Source of the DNA: Aquificaceae bacterium UBA2488
GTDB lineage: Bacteria; Aquificota; Aquificia; Aquificales; Aquificaceae
Reading direction: 5' to 3'
DNA length: 14,974 nt
NCBI GenBank assembly: GCA_002341805.1
Contig: DDOS01000119.1
Location: 6,914 to 21,887, forward strand
The notes below the pieces were generated by a model. That model made no database searches, had not been told where the DNA came from, and saw only the letters and a list, made by a program, of their open reading frames with translations. Positions 1 to 7,217 of the stretch are shown piece by piece; the first letter of the stretch is position 1; the number at the start of each line of letters is the position of its first letter. The translations under genes and the position numbers were made by a program.

Positions 1-134
1 ACGGTCTTGTATTAGATGTGGGTGGATATTATAAAAATGTGTTTACCTTAGCCCCTTCTTTGGAGATTACTAAAGAAGAGATAGAGATGAGCCTAAGCCT
101 TTTGGATCAATTGTTTAAGAGGGTATTATCATGA
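1..134 (+). CDS. class III (PLP-dependent) aminotransferase, C-terminal fragment
   Basis: An open frame entering from the left edge (first full codon at 3) gives 43 residues and stops with TGA at 132-134. The readable part has the pattern found at the very C terminus of class III pyridoxal-phosphate aminotransferases of the ornithine/diaminobutyrate type: a GLVLDVGG strand, then a segment ending in LAPSLEIT, then an acidic EEIEMSLSLLDQLF helix. The PLP lysine and the main fold lie outside the window, so the substrate cannot be judged. The stop overlaps the ATG of the next gene as ATGA, so the two are very likely one transcript and translationally coupled. The family call rests only on this short tail. 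Confidence 0.6.
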   Translation, partial: GLVLDVGGYYKNVFTLAPSLEITKEEIEMSLSLLDQLFKRVLS

Positions 135-961
135 ACTTTTCTATTGTAAATGACAATAAAAAAGCGGTACTTCTTCTCCATGGTTTAACAGGAACACCTA
201 TGGAGCTCAGATGGATAGCTAAAGATTTTTCCAAAGCGGGCTACGATGTATATTATCCAGTGCTACCAGGGCATTGCTCTACTATGGAGGAGCTTAAAAA
301 AACCAAATGGCAGGATCTTTACAATTTTTCAAAGGAGTTTTATCTTAATCTAAAAGCCAAATACCAAGAGGTGTTTGTGGCAGGGCTTTGTGTGGGTGGT
401 ATGCTCGGGTTAATGCTTGGCTTTGAATTTCAGGATATACCAGCTATAGCTTCTTGGTCTCCGGTGATGGATATAGACGGATGGGCAATACCATGGTATA
501 GATTTTTATTACCCCTTGGGCTTTATACCCCCCTTAAACACATATACTATTGGAAAGAAAAAGAACCTTATGGTATTAAAAATGAAGCCATGCGTAAAAA
601 GATCATGTCTATGATGTTTAACGAAAAATCTACAGACGCCATGGCTTACGATAAAATACCAGCTCCCATAATACTGGAGCTAAAAAGGATGGGGAAATAC
701 ATTAAAAAACATATAAAAAGCTTAACAACTCCACTTCTTATCATCCATTCAAAAGAAGATGACTTATCTTCCATAAAAGGTGCTAATTTTGTATATAAAA
801 AAGCTTCCAGCCCAGTAAAAAAGTTTGTGGAGCTTTCAAATAGCTATCATATAATCACGATGGACAATGAAAAAGACATCGTATCAAAAGAAAGCATAGA
901 GTTTTTTAACATTTGCTCGAAAGCTAACAAGTTAGACTACGCATATACAGAAAACGTTTGA
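131..961 (+). CDS. alpha/beta hydrolase with a Cys nucleophile elbow (esterase/thioesterase-like)
   Basis: This 276-residue cytoplasmic protein has no signal peptide and the layout of the Est30-like carboxylesterase/lysophospholipase group. The oxyanion-hole motif HGLTG is at residues 17-21, the nucleophile elbow GLCVGG at 85-90, a likely acid in SKEDD around Asp210/211, and the catalytic His in SNSYHII at His240. The elbow is G-x-C-x-G, so the expected Ser is replaced by Cys87. Dienelactone hydrolase and some acyl-transferring alpha/beta proteins use Cys, so this may be a thioesterase, an acyltransferase or a weak hydrolase rather than a normal esterase. The start codon overlaps the stop of the upstream aminotransferase (ATGA), which suggests that the two act in one pathway, perhaps on an amino-acylated small molecule; that is inference. 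The last 25 bases overlap the convergent gene on the other strand. Confidence 0.8.
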   Translation: MNFSIVNDNKKAVLLLHGLTGTPMELRWIAKDFSKAGYDVYYPVLPGHCSTMEELKKTKWQDLYNFSKEFYLNLKAKYQEVFVAGLCVGGMLGLMLGFEFQDIPAIASWSPVMDIDGWAIPWYRFLLPLGLYTPLKHIYYWKEKEPYGIKNEAMRKKIMSMMFNEKSTDAMAYDKIPAPIILELKRMGKYIKKHIKSLTTPLLIIHSKEDDLSSIKGANFVYKKASSPVKKFVELSNSYHIITMDNEKDIVSKESIEFFNICSKANKLDYAYTENV

Positions 962-1422
962 TTTTGATTTGAATTATCATTGTTTTTTTGCTGTTGTTCT
1001 TGCATTTGGGCTTGGGCTAATTGCATTTGGGCTTGAGATGCCACAGCTCTATCCTGAGCGGATGGATCCACAGGTGCAAGAGCAGCTTTTATAACTTGTT
1101 CCATCTTTTTGATGGTGTCTTTTGGTGTGGGTCCTGGAGATACATCTATACTTACATCCCCACCAACAGCATATTTCTTTCCATTTGGACCTATTACATA
1201 TTTGTAGTTAATAGGGCCTGTTAGGTCTCCTCCTGCGGCTTTATGAGCTAACTCGTGAGCCCTCACATCCCTATCTATAGCTTTTAACTGGTCTATCTCT
1301 TGTTGAGTTTGAAGGCTTTTATTGTTATTATTATTGCTTGATTTTGTTATAGTACTTAAAATTGGATAACTCACAACCCCTATCATAAAATACAAAATAA
1401 TACATGTCTTTATTTTTGTCAA
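937..1422 (-). CDS. SprA-like putative metalloprotease (HExxH), membrane-anchored
   Basis: This 161-residue protein resembles the SprA-related / CJM1_0395 family. A zinc-protease HELAH motif sits at residues 56-60, followed by the family's characteristic GGDLTGP, a [16 protein letters not shown] block and an [17 protein letters not shown] block. The N terminus (about residues 6-25) is a hydrophobic anchor or signal, followed by an Asn run and a Gln-rich stretch; the C-terminal tail is Gln/Asn-rich. No substrate is established for the family as far as I know. The start is uncertain: a TTG at 1420-1422 is the first codon after the in-frame stop of the upstream gene and gives a basic N terminus before the anchor. 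An ATG at 1384-1386 would remove half of the anchor. No good ribosome site is seen for either. The upstream gene ends only 9 bases away, so co-transcription is likely. Confidence 0.72.
   Translation of the reverse strand: MTKIKTCIILYFMIGVVSYPILSTITKSSNNNNNKSLQTQQEIDQLKAIDRDVRAHELAHKAAGGDLTGPINYKYVIGPNGKKYAVGGDVSIDVSPGPTPKDTIKKMEQVIKAALAPVDPSAQDRAVASQAQMQLAQAQMQEQQQKNNDNSNQNQTFSVYA
1000..1041. repeat. two-copy 21-bp tandem repeat inside the SprA-like gene
   Basis: Two adjacent 21-base units (1000-1020 and 1021-1041) share the same first 15 bases. They encode a doubled AQAQMQ-type segment in the Gln-rich tail of the SprA-like protein. This is a small in-frame duplication of low-complexity coding sequence rather than a mobile or regulatory repeat. 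Confidence 0.6.
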
Positions 1423-1431
1423 GGATGATGT

Positions 1432-1818
1432 TTAATCTACATCTATATATTTTTCCAAGATGGACATGATTTTACTTATATCCACATGCACATTGTGCAT
1501 AATAAAAAGGTATCTCATTCTATCATCCTGAAAAGGTATAGTGGCTTCAATATCTTTTAAAACATCTTCTAAAATGTTTAGTATAACTATTTCGCTTTTA
1601 ATAAAATTACCATTGAAGACGCCACTTTTATAACTTTCTGATGACTCTAACCTTTTTAAATGTCTTAGAATAGTTTCCACATATCTTAGATATTCTCTCG
1701 TTTCGTCATTTAGATCTGTGGTATTTTTAAGATCTTCAGCTTTGTTTTTTATTATATTTACCAAGCTATCCACCATAATTTTGTCAAGCTCTAAAAGCTC
1801 TTTGTTCTGCTCTACCAT
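1432..1818 (-). CDS. unrecognised helical protein, 128 aa
   Basis: I do not recognise this protein. It is soluble by inspection: there is no signal peptide or membrane segment, and it is rich in Leu, Ile, Glu, Lys and Asp in heptad-like runs, so a mostly alpha-helical bundle or coiled-coil fold is likely (for example around residues 5-65 and 75-125). It has no Cys and no obvious catalytic motif. The ATG at 1816-1818 has no clear ribosome binding site, and the bases before it are nearly all A/T, so the message may be leaderless or the true start may be Met15. It diverges from the rpsF operon and lies 9 bases upstream of the SprA-like gene, probably in one transcript with it. Two adjacent genes with normal codon use and no competing frame make it likely to be a real gene. 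Confidence 0.6.
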   Translation of the reverse strand: MVEQNKELLELDKIMVDSLVNIIKNKAEDLKNTTDLNDETREYLRYVETILRHLKRLESSESYKSGVFNGNFIKSEIVILNILEDVLKDIEATIPFQDDRMRYLFIMHNVHVDISKIMSILEKYIDVD

Positions 1819-1969
1819 ACATTAAATATAGCACTATTTATAAGAGCAATATCCAATATATATCATAATTATTATATTTTTATTAAAAGCCCAGATACTT
1901 AAAAATCATATTAGATTTAAGAGCTTTTATAATAGATTAAACTTTTTTCCAAAATTTAAATTTGTGGTA

Positions 1970-1978
1970 TGATATAAT
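1970..1978 (+). promoter_or_regulatory. extended -10 promoter for the rpsF operon
   Basis: TG-N-TATAAT: TG at 1970-1971 and a perfect TATAAT at 1973-1978. No convincing -35 is seen at the usual distance, as expected for an extended -10 promoter. Transcription would start near 1985, leaving a leader of about 25 bases that is filled by the ribosome site. That is too short for the S6:S18-binding leader structure described upstream of rpsF in many bacteria. Confidence 0.7.
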
Positions 1979-2009
1979 GTTTGTTATCTTAAATTTTTTA
2001 GGAGGTTTT

Positions 2010-2336
2010 ATGAGTTCAAAACATTATCGTGCACATAGGCTGTACGAAAGCGTGGCGGTGTTTAAGCCAACGCTTGCCGAAGATGAGTATGCTATGAGGT
2101 TAAATGAAATCAAAGACTTCATAGCCAAAAAAGGTGGAAACATAGTCCACGAAGAAAACTGGGGTACAAAGCCATTAGCTTATAGAATAAGCGGTTTTAA
2201 TCATGGTAGGTATTATTTTTTCAAGATTGAAACTGAAAACACCAACCTACCAAATGAGCTTGATTTTAACTATAAAATAAACGACAATATCATAAGATGG
2301 CTTAATGTATTATCCAACGAAGAGAAGGTCTCTTAG
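2010..2336 (+). CDS. rpsF: 30S ribosomal protein S6
   Basis: This 108-residue protein is a normal-length S6, the small-subunit protein that pairs with S18 on the 16S rRNA platform. It shows the YRAHRLYESVAVFKP first strand, the GGNIVHEENWGTKPLAYRI centre and the YYFFKIET strand typical of the family. I chose the ATG at 2010 because a strong AGGAGG lies 5 bases before it (2000-2005) and the family begins here. An in-frame TTG at 1962 would add 16 residues but lies across the -10 promoter element, so it is rejected. It heads the conserved rpsF-ssb-rpsR-rplI operon. Confidence 0.97.
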   Translation: MSSKHYRAHRLYESVAVFKPTLAEDEYAMRLNEIKDFIAKKGGNIVHEENWGTKPLAYRISGFNHGRYYFFKIETENTNLPNELDFNYKINDNIIRWLNVLSNEEKVS

Positions 2337-2346
2337 GTGAAGTACT

Positions 2347-2790
2347 ATGATTAATAAGGTTATTTTAATAGGAAGATTGACAAAAGACCCTGAGCAAAAG
2401 ATTTTGCCTTCTGGTAGTAAAGTGGCAGAGCTATCTTTAGCTTATAACAGATCCTATAAAGATAAAAATACAAACGAATGGAAAGAAGAGCCACATTTTT
2501 TTGATATAAAAGCCTATGGTATGTTGGCGGATAGGATAATCACCCAGGTTTCAAAAGGATATATGATTTATGTGGAAGGAAGACTTGTCCAAGAAAGATG
2601 GCAAAAAGATGGCAAAACCCAGTCAAAAGTAAGTATTTTTGCAGAAAACATAAAGGTTGTGTCAAGACCCCAGGGTAAAACAGATTTAACAGCAAGTGCT
2701 AGCAGTGAAGAACATGCAAACGGCTTAGATGATATAAAAGCCGATATTGAAAACATCATCAACGAAGAAGATGATGATGTACCCTTTTAA
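2347..2790 (+). CDS. ssb: single-stranded DNA-binding protein
   Basis: This is a 147-residue SSB that coats single-stranded DNA during replication, repair and recombination. The OB fold spans about residues 1-106 (start [16 protein letters not shown], core [14 protein letters not shown], then [15 protein letters not shown]). It is followed by a short, flexible acidic tail ending in DDDVPF, the conserved C-terminal tip that recruits partner proteins. The gene starts 10 bases after rpsF, with an AGGTGA ribosome site overlapping the rpsF stop. Its position between rpsF and rpsR is the common bacterial arrangement. Confidence 0.97.
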   Translation: MINKVILIGRLTKDPEQKILPSGSKVAELSLAYNRSYKDKNTNEWKEEPHFFDIKAYGMLADRIITQVSKGYMIYVEGRLVQERWQKDGKTQSKVSIFAENIKVVSRPQGKTDLTASASSEEHANGLDDIKADIENIINEEDDDVPF

Positions 2791-2810
2791 GAACTTTTAA
2801 GGAGAGAATT

Positions 2811-3032
2811 ATGGTGGAAACAAAAGCTAAAAAATCTAAAGTATGTAAGTTTTGTACGGAAAAAAGAGATCCAGACTACAAAAACTATAATGAACTCAGA
2901 GAGTTCATGTCTGAACATGGCAAGATTTTACCACGCCGTATGACATTTATATGTGCCAAACACCAGAGAAAACTAGCCAACGAAATCAAGAAAGCTCGCC
3001 AATTGGCTTTGTTACCATATGTGGTGGTATAA
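2811..3032 (+). CDS. rpsR: 30S ribosomal protein S18 (zinc-binding form)
   Basis: This 73-residue S18 is the partner of S6 on the small-subunit platform. The conserved centre ([19 protein letters not shown], then [20 protein letters not shown]) and the LALLPYV end are clear. It keeps a likely zinc site: Cys12 and Cys15 (CKFC) with Cys48 and His51 (CAKH). That is the 'C+' form of S18, common in thermophiles, whereas many bacteria have lost these ligands. A good ribosome site (AAGGAGAG) precedes the ATG, 20 bases after ssb. Confidence 0.97.
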   Translation: MVETKAKKSKVCKFCTEKRDPDYKNYNELREFMSEHGKILPRRMTFICAKHQRKLANEIKKARQLALLPYVVV

Positions 3033-3041
3033 GGAGGTTTT

Positions 3042-3491
3042 ATGAAGGTAATACTTTTAGAGGAACTTGAAGGACACGGTTCATTTGGAGAGACTATAAC
3101 CGTTAAAGACGGTTTTGCCAATAACTATCTTATACCAAGAAGATTGGCCATCCCAGCTACCGATGGAAATATACGACATATTCAAAATATATTGACTCAA
3201 AAAGCAAGAAAATTAGAGAAAATAAGGGCAAAAGCCGAAGAACTTGCCAAAAAATTAGAAGGCTTAGAGATCGTTATCAAAAAACCCATAGGCAAAAACG
3301 GCAAGCTATTTGGTGCCGTAACCACTTCTGACATAGTAAAAGCCATAAAAGAAAAGGGTTTTGATATAGATAGAAAACAGATAGTCATGACAAGCCCTAT
3401 AAAAAACATAGGTCTTTATACAGTAAAAGTTCGCCTCCACAACAATATATATGCCAATATAAAAGTGGATGTCCAAGAAGAGGCAAAATAA
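3042..3491 (+). CDS. rplI: 50S ribosomal protein L9
   Basis: This 149-residue, full-length L9 binds 23S rRNA near the L1 stalk. The N-terminal rRNA-binding domain (residues 1 to about 47: MKVILLEELEGHGSFGE, VKDGFANNYLIPRRLA) is joined by a long charged helix (about 48-78) to the C-terminal domain (IGKNGKLFGAVTTSDIVKAI and so on). An AAGGAGG ribosome site lies just before the ATG, 9 bases after rpsR. It is the last gene of the operon; a hairpin follows at 3502. Confidence 0.97.
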   Translation: MKVILLEELEGHGSFGETITVKDGFANNYLIPRRLAIPATDGNIRHIQNILTQKARKLEKIRAKAEELAKKLEGLEIVIKKPIGKNGKLFGAVTTSDIVKAIKEKGFDIDRKQIVMTSPIKNIGLYTVKVRLHNNIYANIKVDVQEEAK

Positions 3492-3501
3492 AATATCTTA
3501 A

Positions 3502-3519
3502 GGGTGCTTTTTGGCACCC
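3502..3519 (+). terminator. GC-rich hairpin after rplI, possible terminator
   Basis: A perfect 6-bp stem (GGGTGC at 3502-3507 and GCACCC at 3514-3519) with a 6-base loop sits 10 bases after rplI, in otherwise AT-rich DNA. No U-tract follows on the + strand, so a normal intrinsic terminator is not complete. It may be a weak terminator or an RNA-end-protecting hairpin. Confidence 0.4.
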
Positions 3520-3526
3520 GCCTAAA

Positions 3527-3557
3527 TTGATGTTAACCATAGTTTTTATCGTAAAAT
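3527..3557 (+). promoter_or_regulatory. possible promoter for the CopD-like membrane protein gene
   Basis: TTGATG (3527-3532) and TAAAAT (3552-3557) are separated by 19 bases. The spacing is long and the start site would lie only about 10 bases before the ATG, so this is a weak candidate. It is offered because the next gene lies outside the ribosomal operon and needs its own start. Confidence 0.3.
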
Positions 3558-3573
3558 AAATTAACATTTACTT

Positions 3574-4023
3574 ATGAATGTATTAGTGCTCTTTATTCAT
3601 ATAGTTTGCGCGTGTTTTTGGGTGGGTGGCATGCTTTTTATGGTCTTTGTCTCATCCCCCTATATAAGGAAGGCTCCATTCAAAGATGAGGCTTTTCAAA
3701 ACATAGGTAAAAATTTTAGTCGTCTTGGTACTCTTGGAGCATTGCCCATTTTACTTACCACTGGGCTTCTCAATATGCACTTTTTAAATGTTCCTTATAA
3801 AAGCCTAATACATCCAACAGATTTATACCAAAAAACCCTTATGATGAAATTTCATACCTTTGTATTGGTGCTTTTAATATCATTAATACATGATTTTTAT
3901 TTTGGCGAAAAAGCACAGCAGTCTCCCAAATATGCAAAGATAACAAGAGTTCTTGGCATTATAAATCTAATTTTAAGTGTTATGATAGTATTTTTTGCCA
4001 GTTTACTAAGATATGGCATGTGA
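3574..4023 (+). CDS. four-helix inner-membrane protein, CopD/DUF4149-like
   Basis: This is a 149-residue membrane protein with four predicted helices at about residues 3-28, 52-71, 91-110 and 124-146. The first helix holds the pattern HIVCACFWVGGMLF (His9, Trp16), typical of CopD / DUF4149-type membrane domains, some of which are linked to copper or haem. A second His (His94) lies at the start of helix 3 and another (His105) near its end. I cannot assign a substrate. There is no strong ribosome binding site before the ATG at 3574, and the candidate promoter would give a very short leader. The gene ends 10 bases from the convergent methyltransferase, with no terminator visible between them. 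Confidence 0.7.
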   Translation: MNVLVLFIHIVCACFWVGGMLFMVFVSSPYIRKAPFKDEAFQNIGKNFSRLGTLGALPILLTTGLLNMHFLNVPYKSLIHPTDLYQKTLMMKFHTFVLVLLISLIHDFYFGEKAQQSPKYAKITRVLGIINLILSVMIVFFASLLRYGM

Positions 4024-4033
4024 AAGAAAAACA

Positions 4034-4648
4034 TTAATTTTTATAAATTATTATCCAAAAACCAGTCCCACTTTCGTCCGTTATAATCTTATAGGTGTTT
4101 ATGCTAGCCATTTTTAGTATATCCTCAGCCATTGATTTATTTGTACGCTTTAGCCTTTCATCTCTTTCTTCTTGCCAGTTTGGATATTTTTCTACCATTG
4201 CATTCTCTATCTTCTTTTTTAGCTCTTTATTACCAAGTCCACCACCAATATAAGCCACACCGTTTTGTCTTAAAACTCTGTATATTTCTTTAAAAGCTTT
4301 TATCTTATCTTCCCAGAAAAATAAAGACCCACGGCTTATTATCAAATCCACAGCGTTATTTTTTATAGGCAATATTTCAACGTTTCCTAATATAACATTG
4401 ATACATTTTTTATTCTCTTTTTTGATAAAATCCAGTGCATATTTAGATATATCATGGTTTATGTCTAAAGCCAAAATTTTAAAATCTCCAAGCTCTGCTA
4501 ATCGCCTTGACAATATTGCCGTACCGCTTCCTATTTCTAATACAACGCCAGAGGTTTTCTTAGATATGTTTATGATATTTTTAGCTATTTCTGGATAAAT
4601 ATCTTTGAATATGTTTTCTACTATATCAACAAAACTTTCAACATTCAT
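4034..4648 (-). CDS. class I SAM-dependent methyltransferase, last gene of the TonB/ECF operon
   Basis: This 204-residue soluble enzyme has a Rossmann-type methyltransferase fold. Motif I is VLEIGSGTAILSRRL (about residues 36-50), the acidic residue of motif II is in LALDIN (Asp62), NVEILP (89-94) matches the adenine-contact region, and DLIISRGSLFFW (101-112) is motif IV/post-IV. The C-terminal part (GGGLGN, EKYPNWQEE, TGFWIIIYK) may bind the acceptor. I recall similar small methyltransferases next to ECF-type ABC genes and TonB receptors in other Gram-negative anaerobes. Its ATG overlaps the end of the fused ATPase gene by 11 bases, so it is coupled to the transporter. A role in modifying or releasing the imported compound is inference; the acceptor is unknown. 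Confidence 0.85.
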   Translation of the reverse strand: MNVESFVDIVENIFKDIYPEIAKNIINISKKTSGVVLEIGSGTAILSRRLAELGDFKILALDINHDISKYALDFIKKENKKCINVILGNVEILPIKNNAVDLIISRGSLFFWEDKIKAFKEIYRVLRQNGVAYIGGGLGNKELKKKIENAMVEKYPNWQEERDERLKRTNKSMAEDILKMASINTYKIITDESGTGFWIIIYKN

Positions 4649-5975
4649 AGATTTCTACCAATTTACCTCTTTCTAAATTCATAATCCTGTTACAAACTAC
4701 CTTTAAAAATGAAATATCATGGCCTAATATGACAATGCTTAAACCCATTACTTGATATTTCCCCAATAAATATGCAAGATGTATCTTTTTCTCACCGCTC
4801 AAGCTAGAAGTAGGCTCATCTAAGATAAGAATGTCTGGATAACTAGCAAGAGAAGAGCCTATAGCAAGCATCTGCTTCTGACCATAACTTAAAGTGTATG
4901 GATGTTTGTTTTTAAAAGCCATAAAACCAAATTCTTTCAAAATATCCAAAGCTATATCTTCTGATTTGGCATTAAAAAATATCTCTTTTTCTATAGAATC
5001 AAAAAATAGCTGTATATCTTGGTTTGGTAAAACCATCTTTATGTTTTTTGCTTTTGAGATAATATTACCTTTTTCTTTAGGTATCATATTTGCTACTATC
5101 TTTCCAAGCGTCGTCTTGCCAGAGCCGTTTTCTCCAACAATACCAAGACATTCTAATTTTTTTAGTGTGAAGCTAACATTATTTAGGATGGCATTACCAT
5201 CGTAAGAAAAAGATAGATTATTACACTCTAATATGATTTCTTTATCTGATAGGCAAAGCTTGTCTAAGTTTATATCAAACTCTTCTTCTGGTATATTGTT
5301 ATACTCTGATGGATTAAATATATTCAAGCTCCCATCTTTTAAAAAGAAAATTCTATCTGCCATGGATAAAAAAAGCTTGTAGTTATGATCCACTACAATT
5401 ATGGTTTTATTTAGGTGTTTTAGTTGTGATAGGATATCGAGTAGATGAAACGTGCTTTCTTTATCTATGTTTGAAGTGGGTTCATCTAATAGTAGAATAT
5501 CAGGAGATGGAGTCAAGATGCTTCCTAAGGCTGTTTTTTGCATTTGGCCCTGAGAAAGCTCTGAAGTCTTTTTATCAAGAATGTTTTCTATTTTTAACAT
5601 GCTTGCTATCTTATATACTTTCTCTTTGGCTATATCTTCTTCGACACCAAAGTTTTCAAGCATTAGCATAAGCTCATCTTTTACGATGTTGCTAAAAATT
5701 TGATGCTGAAAATCCTGAAGCAACGTACCTACTTTTTGAGAGATTTCCCATATGGGGAGTTTGCTTACATCTATATTATCTATCAAAACAGACCCCTCTA
5801 AGTATCCTTTTGTATAATGAGGTATAAGACCGTTTATACATTTAAGAAGTGTTGTTTTACCAGAAGCATTATCTCCCACGATAAGAATAAATTCACCATC
5901 TTTTATTTCAAAGTTGATATCTCTTAAAATTTTCTTGTCTTTGTATGAAAACGATAAATTGCTTACTCTAATCAT
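4638..5975 (-). CDS. ECF transporter double ATPase (fused EcfA-EcfA')
   Basis: This 445-residue protein has two complete ABC ATPase domains in tandem. Domain 1: Walker A GDNASGKTT (34-42), signature LSQGQ (140-144), Walker B LLLDEP (161-166), switch His197. Domain 2: Walker A GENGSGKTT (281-289), signature LSYGQ (362-366), Walker B ILDEP (384-388), switch His419. Both keep their catalytic Glu, so both sites look active. Such fusions power energy-coupling-factor importers by driving EcfT, which tilts the S component in the inner membrane. The ATG follows the EcfT stop by one base (TAA-A-ATG) and has a GAGAAGGG ribosome site. The 3' end overlaps the methyltransferase start. The fused form replaces the separate EcfA and EcfA' of Firmicutes. 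Confidence 0.93.
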   Translation of the reverse strand: MIRVSNLSFSYKDKKILRDINFEIKDGEFILIVGDNASGKTTLLKCINGLIPHYTKGYLEGSVLIDNIDVSKLPIWEISQKVGTLLQDFQHQIFSNIVKDELMLMLENFGVEEDIAKEKVYKIASMLKIENILDKKTSELSQGQMQKTALGSILTPSPDILLLDEPTSNIDKESTFHLLDILSQLKHLNKTIIVVDHNYKLFLSMADRIFFLKDGSLNIFNPSEYNNIPEEEFDINLDKLCLSDKEIILECNNLSFSYDGNAILNNVSFTLKKLECLGIVGENGSGKTTLGKIVANMIPKEKGNIISKAKNIKMVLPNQDIQLFFDSIEKEIFFNAKSEDIALDILKEFGFMAFKNKHPYTLSYGQKQMLAIGSSLASYPDILILDEPTSSLSGEKKIHLAYLLGKYQVMGLSIVILGHDISFLKVVCNRIMNLERGKLVEIYEC

Positions 5976-5976
5976 T

Positions 5977-6663
5977 TTAAGCCCTTCTCAATAGATATTC
6001 GATGCTAATTATGATTATCATAAAAGCCATAAAACCAATTATAAAAACATAATCTTGTTTTTTGATATAAAGTTTTGTATAAAGTTTTTTATTTGGTGAG
6101 CCAAAGCCTTTTAACTCTGCTGCTTGAGCTATCTCATCTGCCATACTCACACATCTTATAACAATAGGAATCATAAATATACGCATATAATCCTTATAAT
6201 GTTTTAGGGCTTTTGACGAAGATAAGTCAAACCTATTTTTGATAACGCTTAATATATCTTTATATTCTGACACAATTTTTGGTATAAACCTTAAAGAAAC
6301 ACCGAGCATAAAGCTGATGTTTTTAGGGAATTTTAGTTTATGAAAAACTTTTACCAAATCATGCCCGTCTGAAGTACTTGCAAACAACCACCCACTTAGT
6401 AGCAATATGACTAACTTTAATACGCTTTTAAACCACATCAACGAATGCTGTGGATTTTTTGTTATAACAAATATGACAACAGGTGCTAAAAACAATATAA
6501 TTAGAAGTTTATAGTTTTTCACTATGCCAAAATAAACGCTTATTCCAAACACAAATACAAACAGCATCAAAACACTAACAAATTCTTTCAAAAAGATCAA
6601 AATGCTACATAATACAATCAAAGCTAACAGCTTAAATCCAATGTTTATCTCTTCAAGTTTCAT
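5977..6663 (-). CDS. ECF transporter transmembrane component EcfT
   Basis: This inner-membrane protein of 228 residues (from ATG 6661-6663) has the CbiQ/EcfT layout: a cluster of hydrophobic helices in the first 100 residues, a long amphipathic cytoplasmic coupling region (about 100-190) and a final helix (about 200-222). The coupling region ends in AAELKGFGS, which matches the EcfT motif usually written A-x-x-x-RG; here Lys stands for Arg. This segment contacts the ATPase pair. The first in-frame start is a TTG at 6673-6675, deeper inside the S-component gene; I prefer the ATG at 6663, which overlaps the S gene by 11 bases. No strong ribosome site is seen, consistent with translational coupling. 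Confidence 0.88.
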   Translation of the reverse strand: MKLEEINIGFKLLALIVLCSILIFLKEFVSVLMLFVFVFGISVYFGIVKNYKLLIILFLAPVVIFVITKNPQHSLMWFKSVLKLVILLLSGWLFASTSDGHDLVKVFHKLKFPKNISFMLGVSLRFIPKIVSEYKDILSVIKNRFDLSSSKALKHYKDYMRIFMIPIVIRCVSMADEIAQAAELKGFGSPNKKLYTKLYIKKQDYVFIIGFMAFMIIIISIEYLLRRA

Positions 6664-7216
6664 ACAAAAGCCCAATACGCTGTAATTCTCTGATAATGGG
6701 ATTTAGAAGATAGCTAAAAGTAGATGTGATAATGGCTACAATCAAAAATATGTTTCCTATAATATTTAAGTGATATATCAAGAATTTTTTCATAGGACCA
6801 CCCATAAAAATAGCAAACAACAAACTCATAAATGTAAGATGGCATAGCATGAAAACACCGCTTTGAATACTTAAGCTAAGCCTGTTTTTATCAATTTTTA
6901 AGCTTTTAAGTATAAAAGCAAGTACATCTGTAACCATACCAGCCATACAAAATCCAATAATCGGTATAAAAGAACCCACTTGTATAAACATCAAAAATCC
7001 CCATACAATCCCAAACAATGAATATACACCAAACTTTGGCACCTTAGAATATGTTATGTTTAAAATCAAAGCAAGTGGAATAAGTATAAGTAAGTGGTGG
7101 CTTAAAAAATGCCCAGCAGGCCCTCCTATAATTATAGATAATGGATACAGAATATCTGTTATAACAGCCATGAGTGTCCCCATGCTGGATATAAATACCA
7201 AATCCTTTAGCTCCAT
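6653..7216 (-). CDS. ECF transporter substrate-binding S component
   Basis: This integral membrane protein of 187 residues has about six hydrophobic segments, a size and spacing typical of ECF S components. S components are poorly conserved, so the call rests on fold-like composition plus its place between a TonB receptor and EcfT. A distinctive stretch GGPAGHFLSHHL (about residues 31-42) puts three His close together beside the second membrane segment, and a further LCHL appears later; these could line a ligand or metal pocket. I do not recognise it as a known vitamin, cobalt or nickel S component. The ATG at 7214-7216 sits one base after the receptor's TGA (TGATATG). An in-frame GTG at 7229-7231 inside the receptor gene would add five residues. 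Confidence 0.75.
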   Translation of the reverse strand: MELKDLVFISSMGTLMAVITDILYPLSIIIGGPAGHFLSHHLLILIPLALILNITYSKVPKFGVYSLFGIVWGFLMFIQVGSFIPIIGFCMAGMVTDVLAFILKSLKIDKNRLSLSIQSGVFMLCHLTFMSLLFAIFMGGPMKKFLIYHLNIIGNIFLIVAIITSTFSYLLNPIIRELQRIGLLYET

Positions 7217-7217
7217 A

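Noticed and set aside
1394..1422. TTGACA-N17-TATTTT on the minus strand at the start of the SprA-like gene, as a promoter
   Set aside because: It would place the start inside the membrane anchor. The upstream gene is 9 bases away, so an internal promoter is not needed; the match may be chance in AT-rich DNA.
1962..2009. N-terminal extension of rpsF from a TTG start
   Set aside because: It overlaps the TATAAT promoter element, and the strong AGGAGG points to the ATG at 2010.
1979..2009. S6:S18-binding autoregulatory leader of rpsF
   Set aside because: The predicted leader is only about 25 bases and holds just the ribosome site; no CCG-type hairpin is visible.
4638..7216. Cobalt or nickel importer (CbiMNQO type) as the identity of the ECF genes
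   Set aside because: There is no CbiM-like N terminus (MHIPDG type) in the S component and no CbiN; a ModE-like operator controls the operon and no cobalamin riboswitch is seen upstream.
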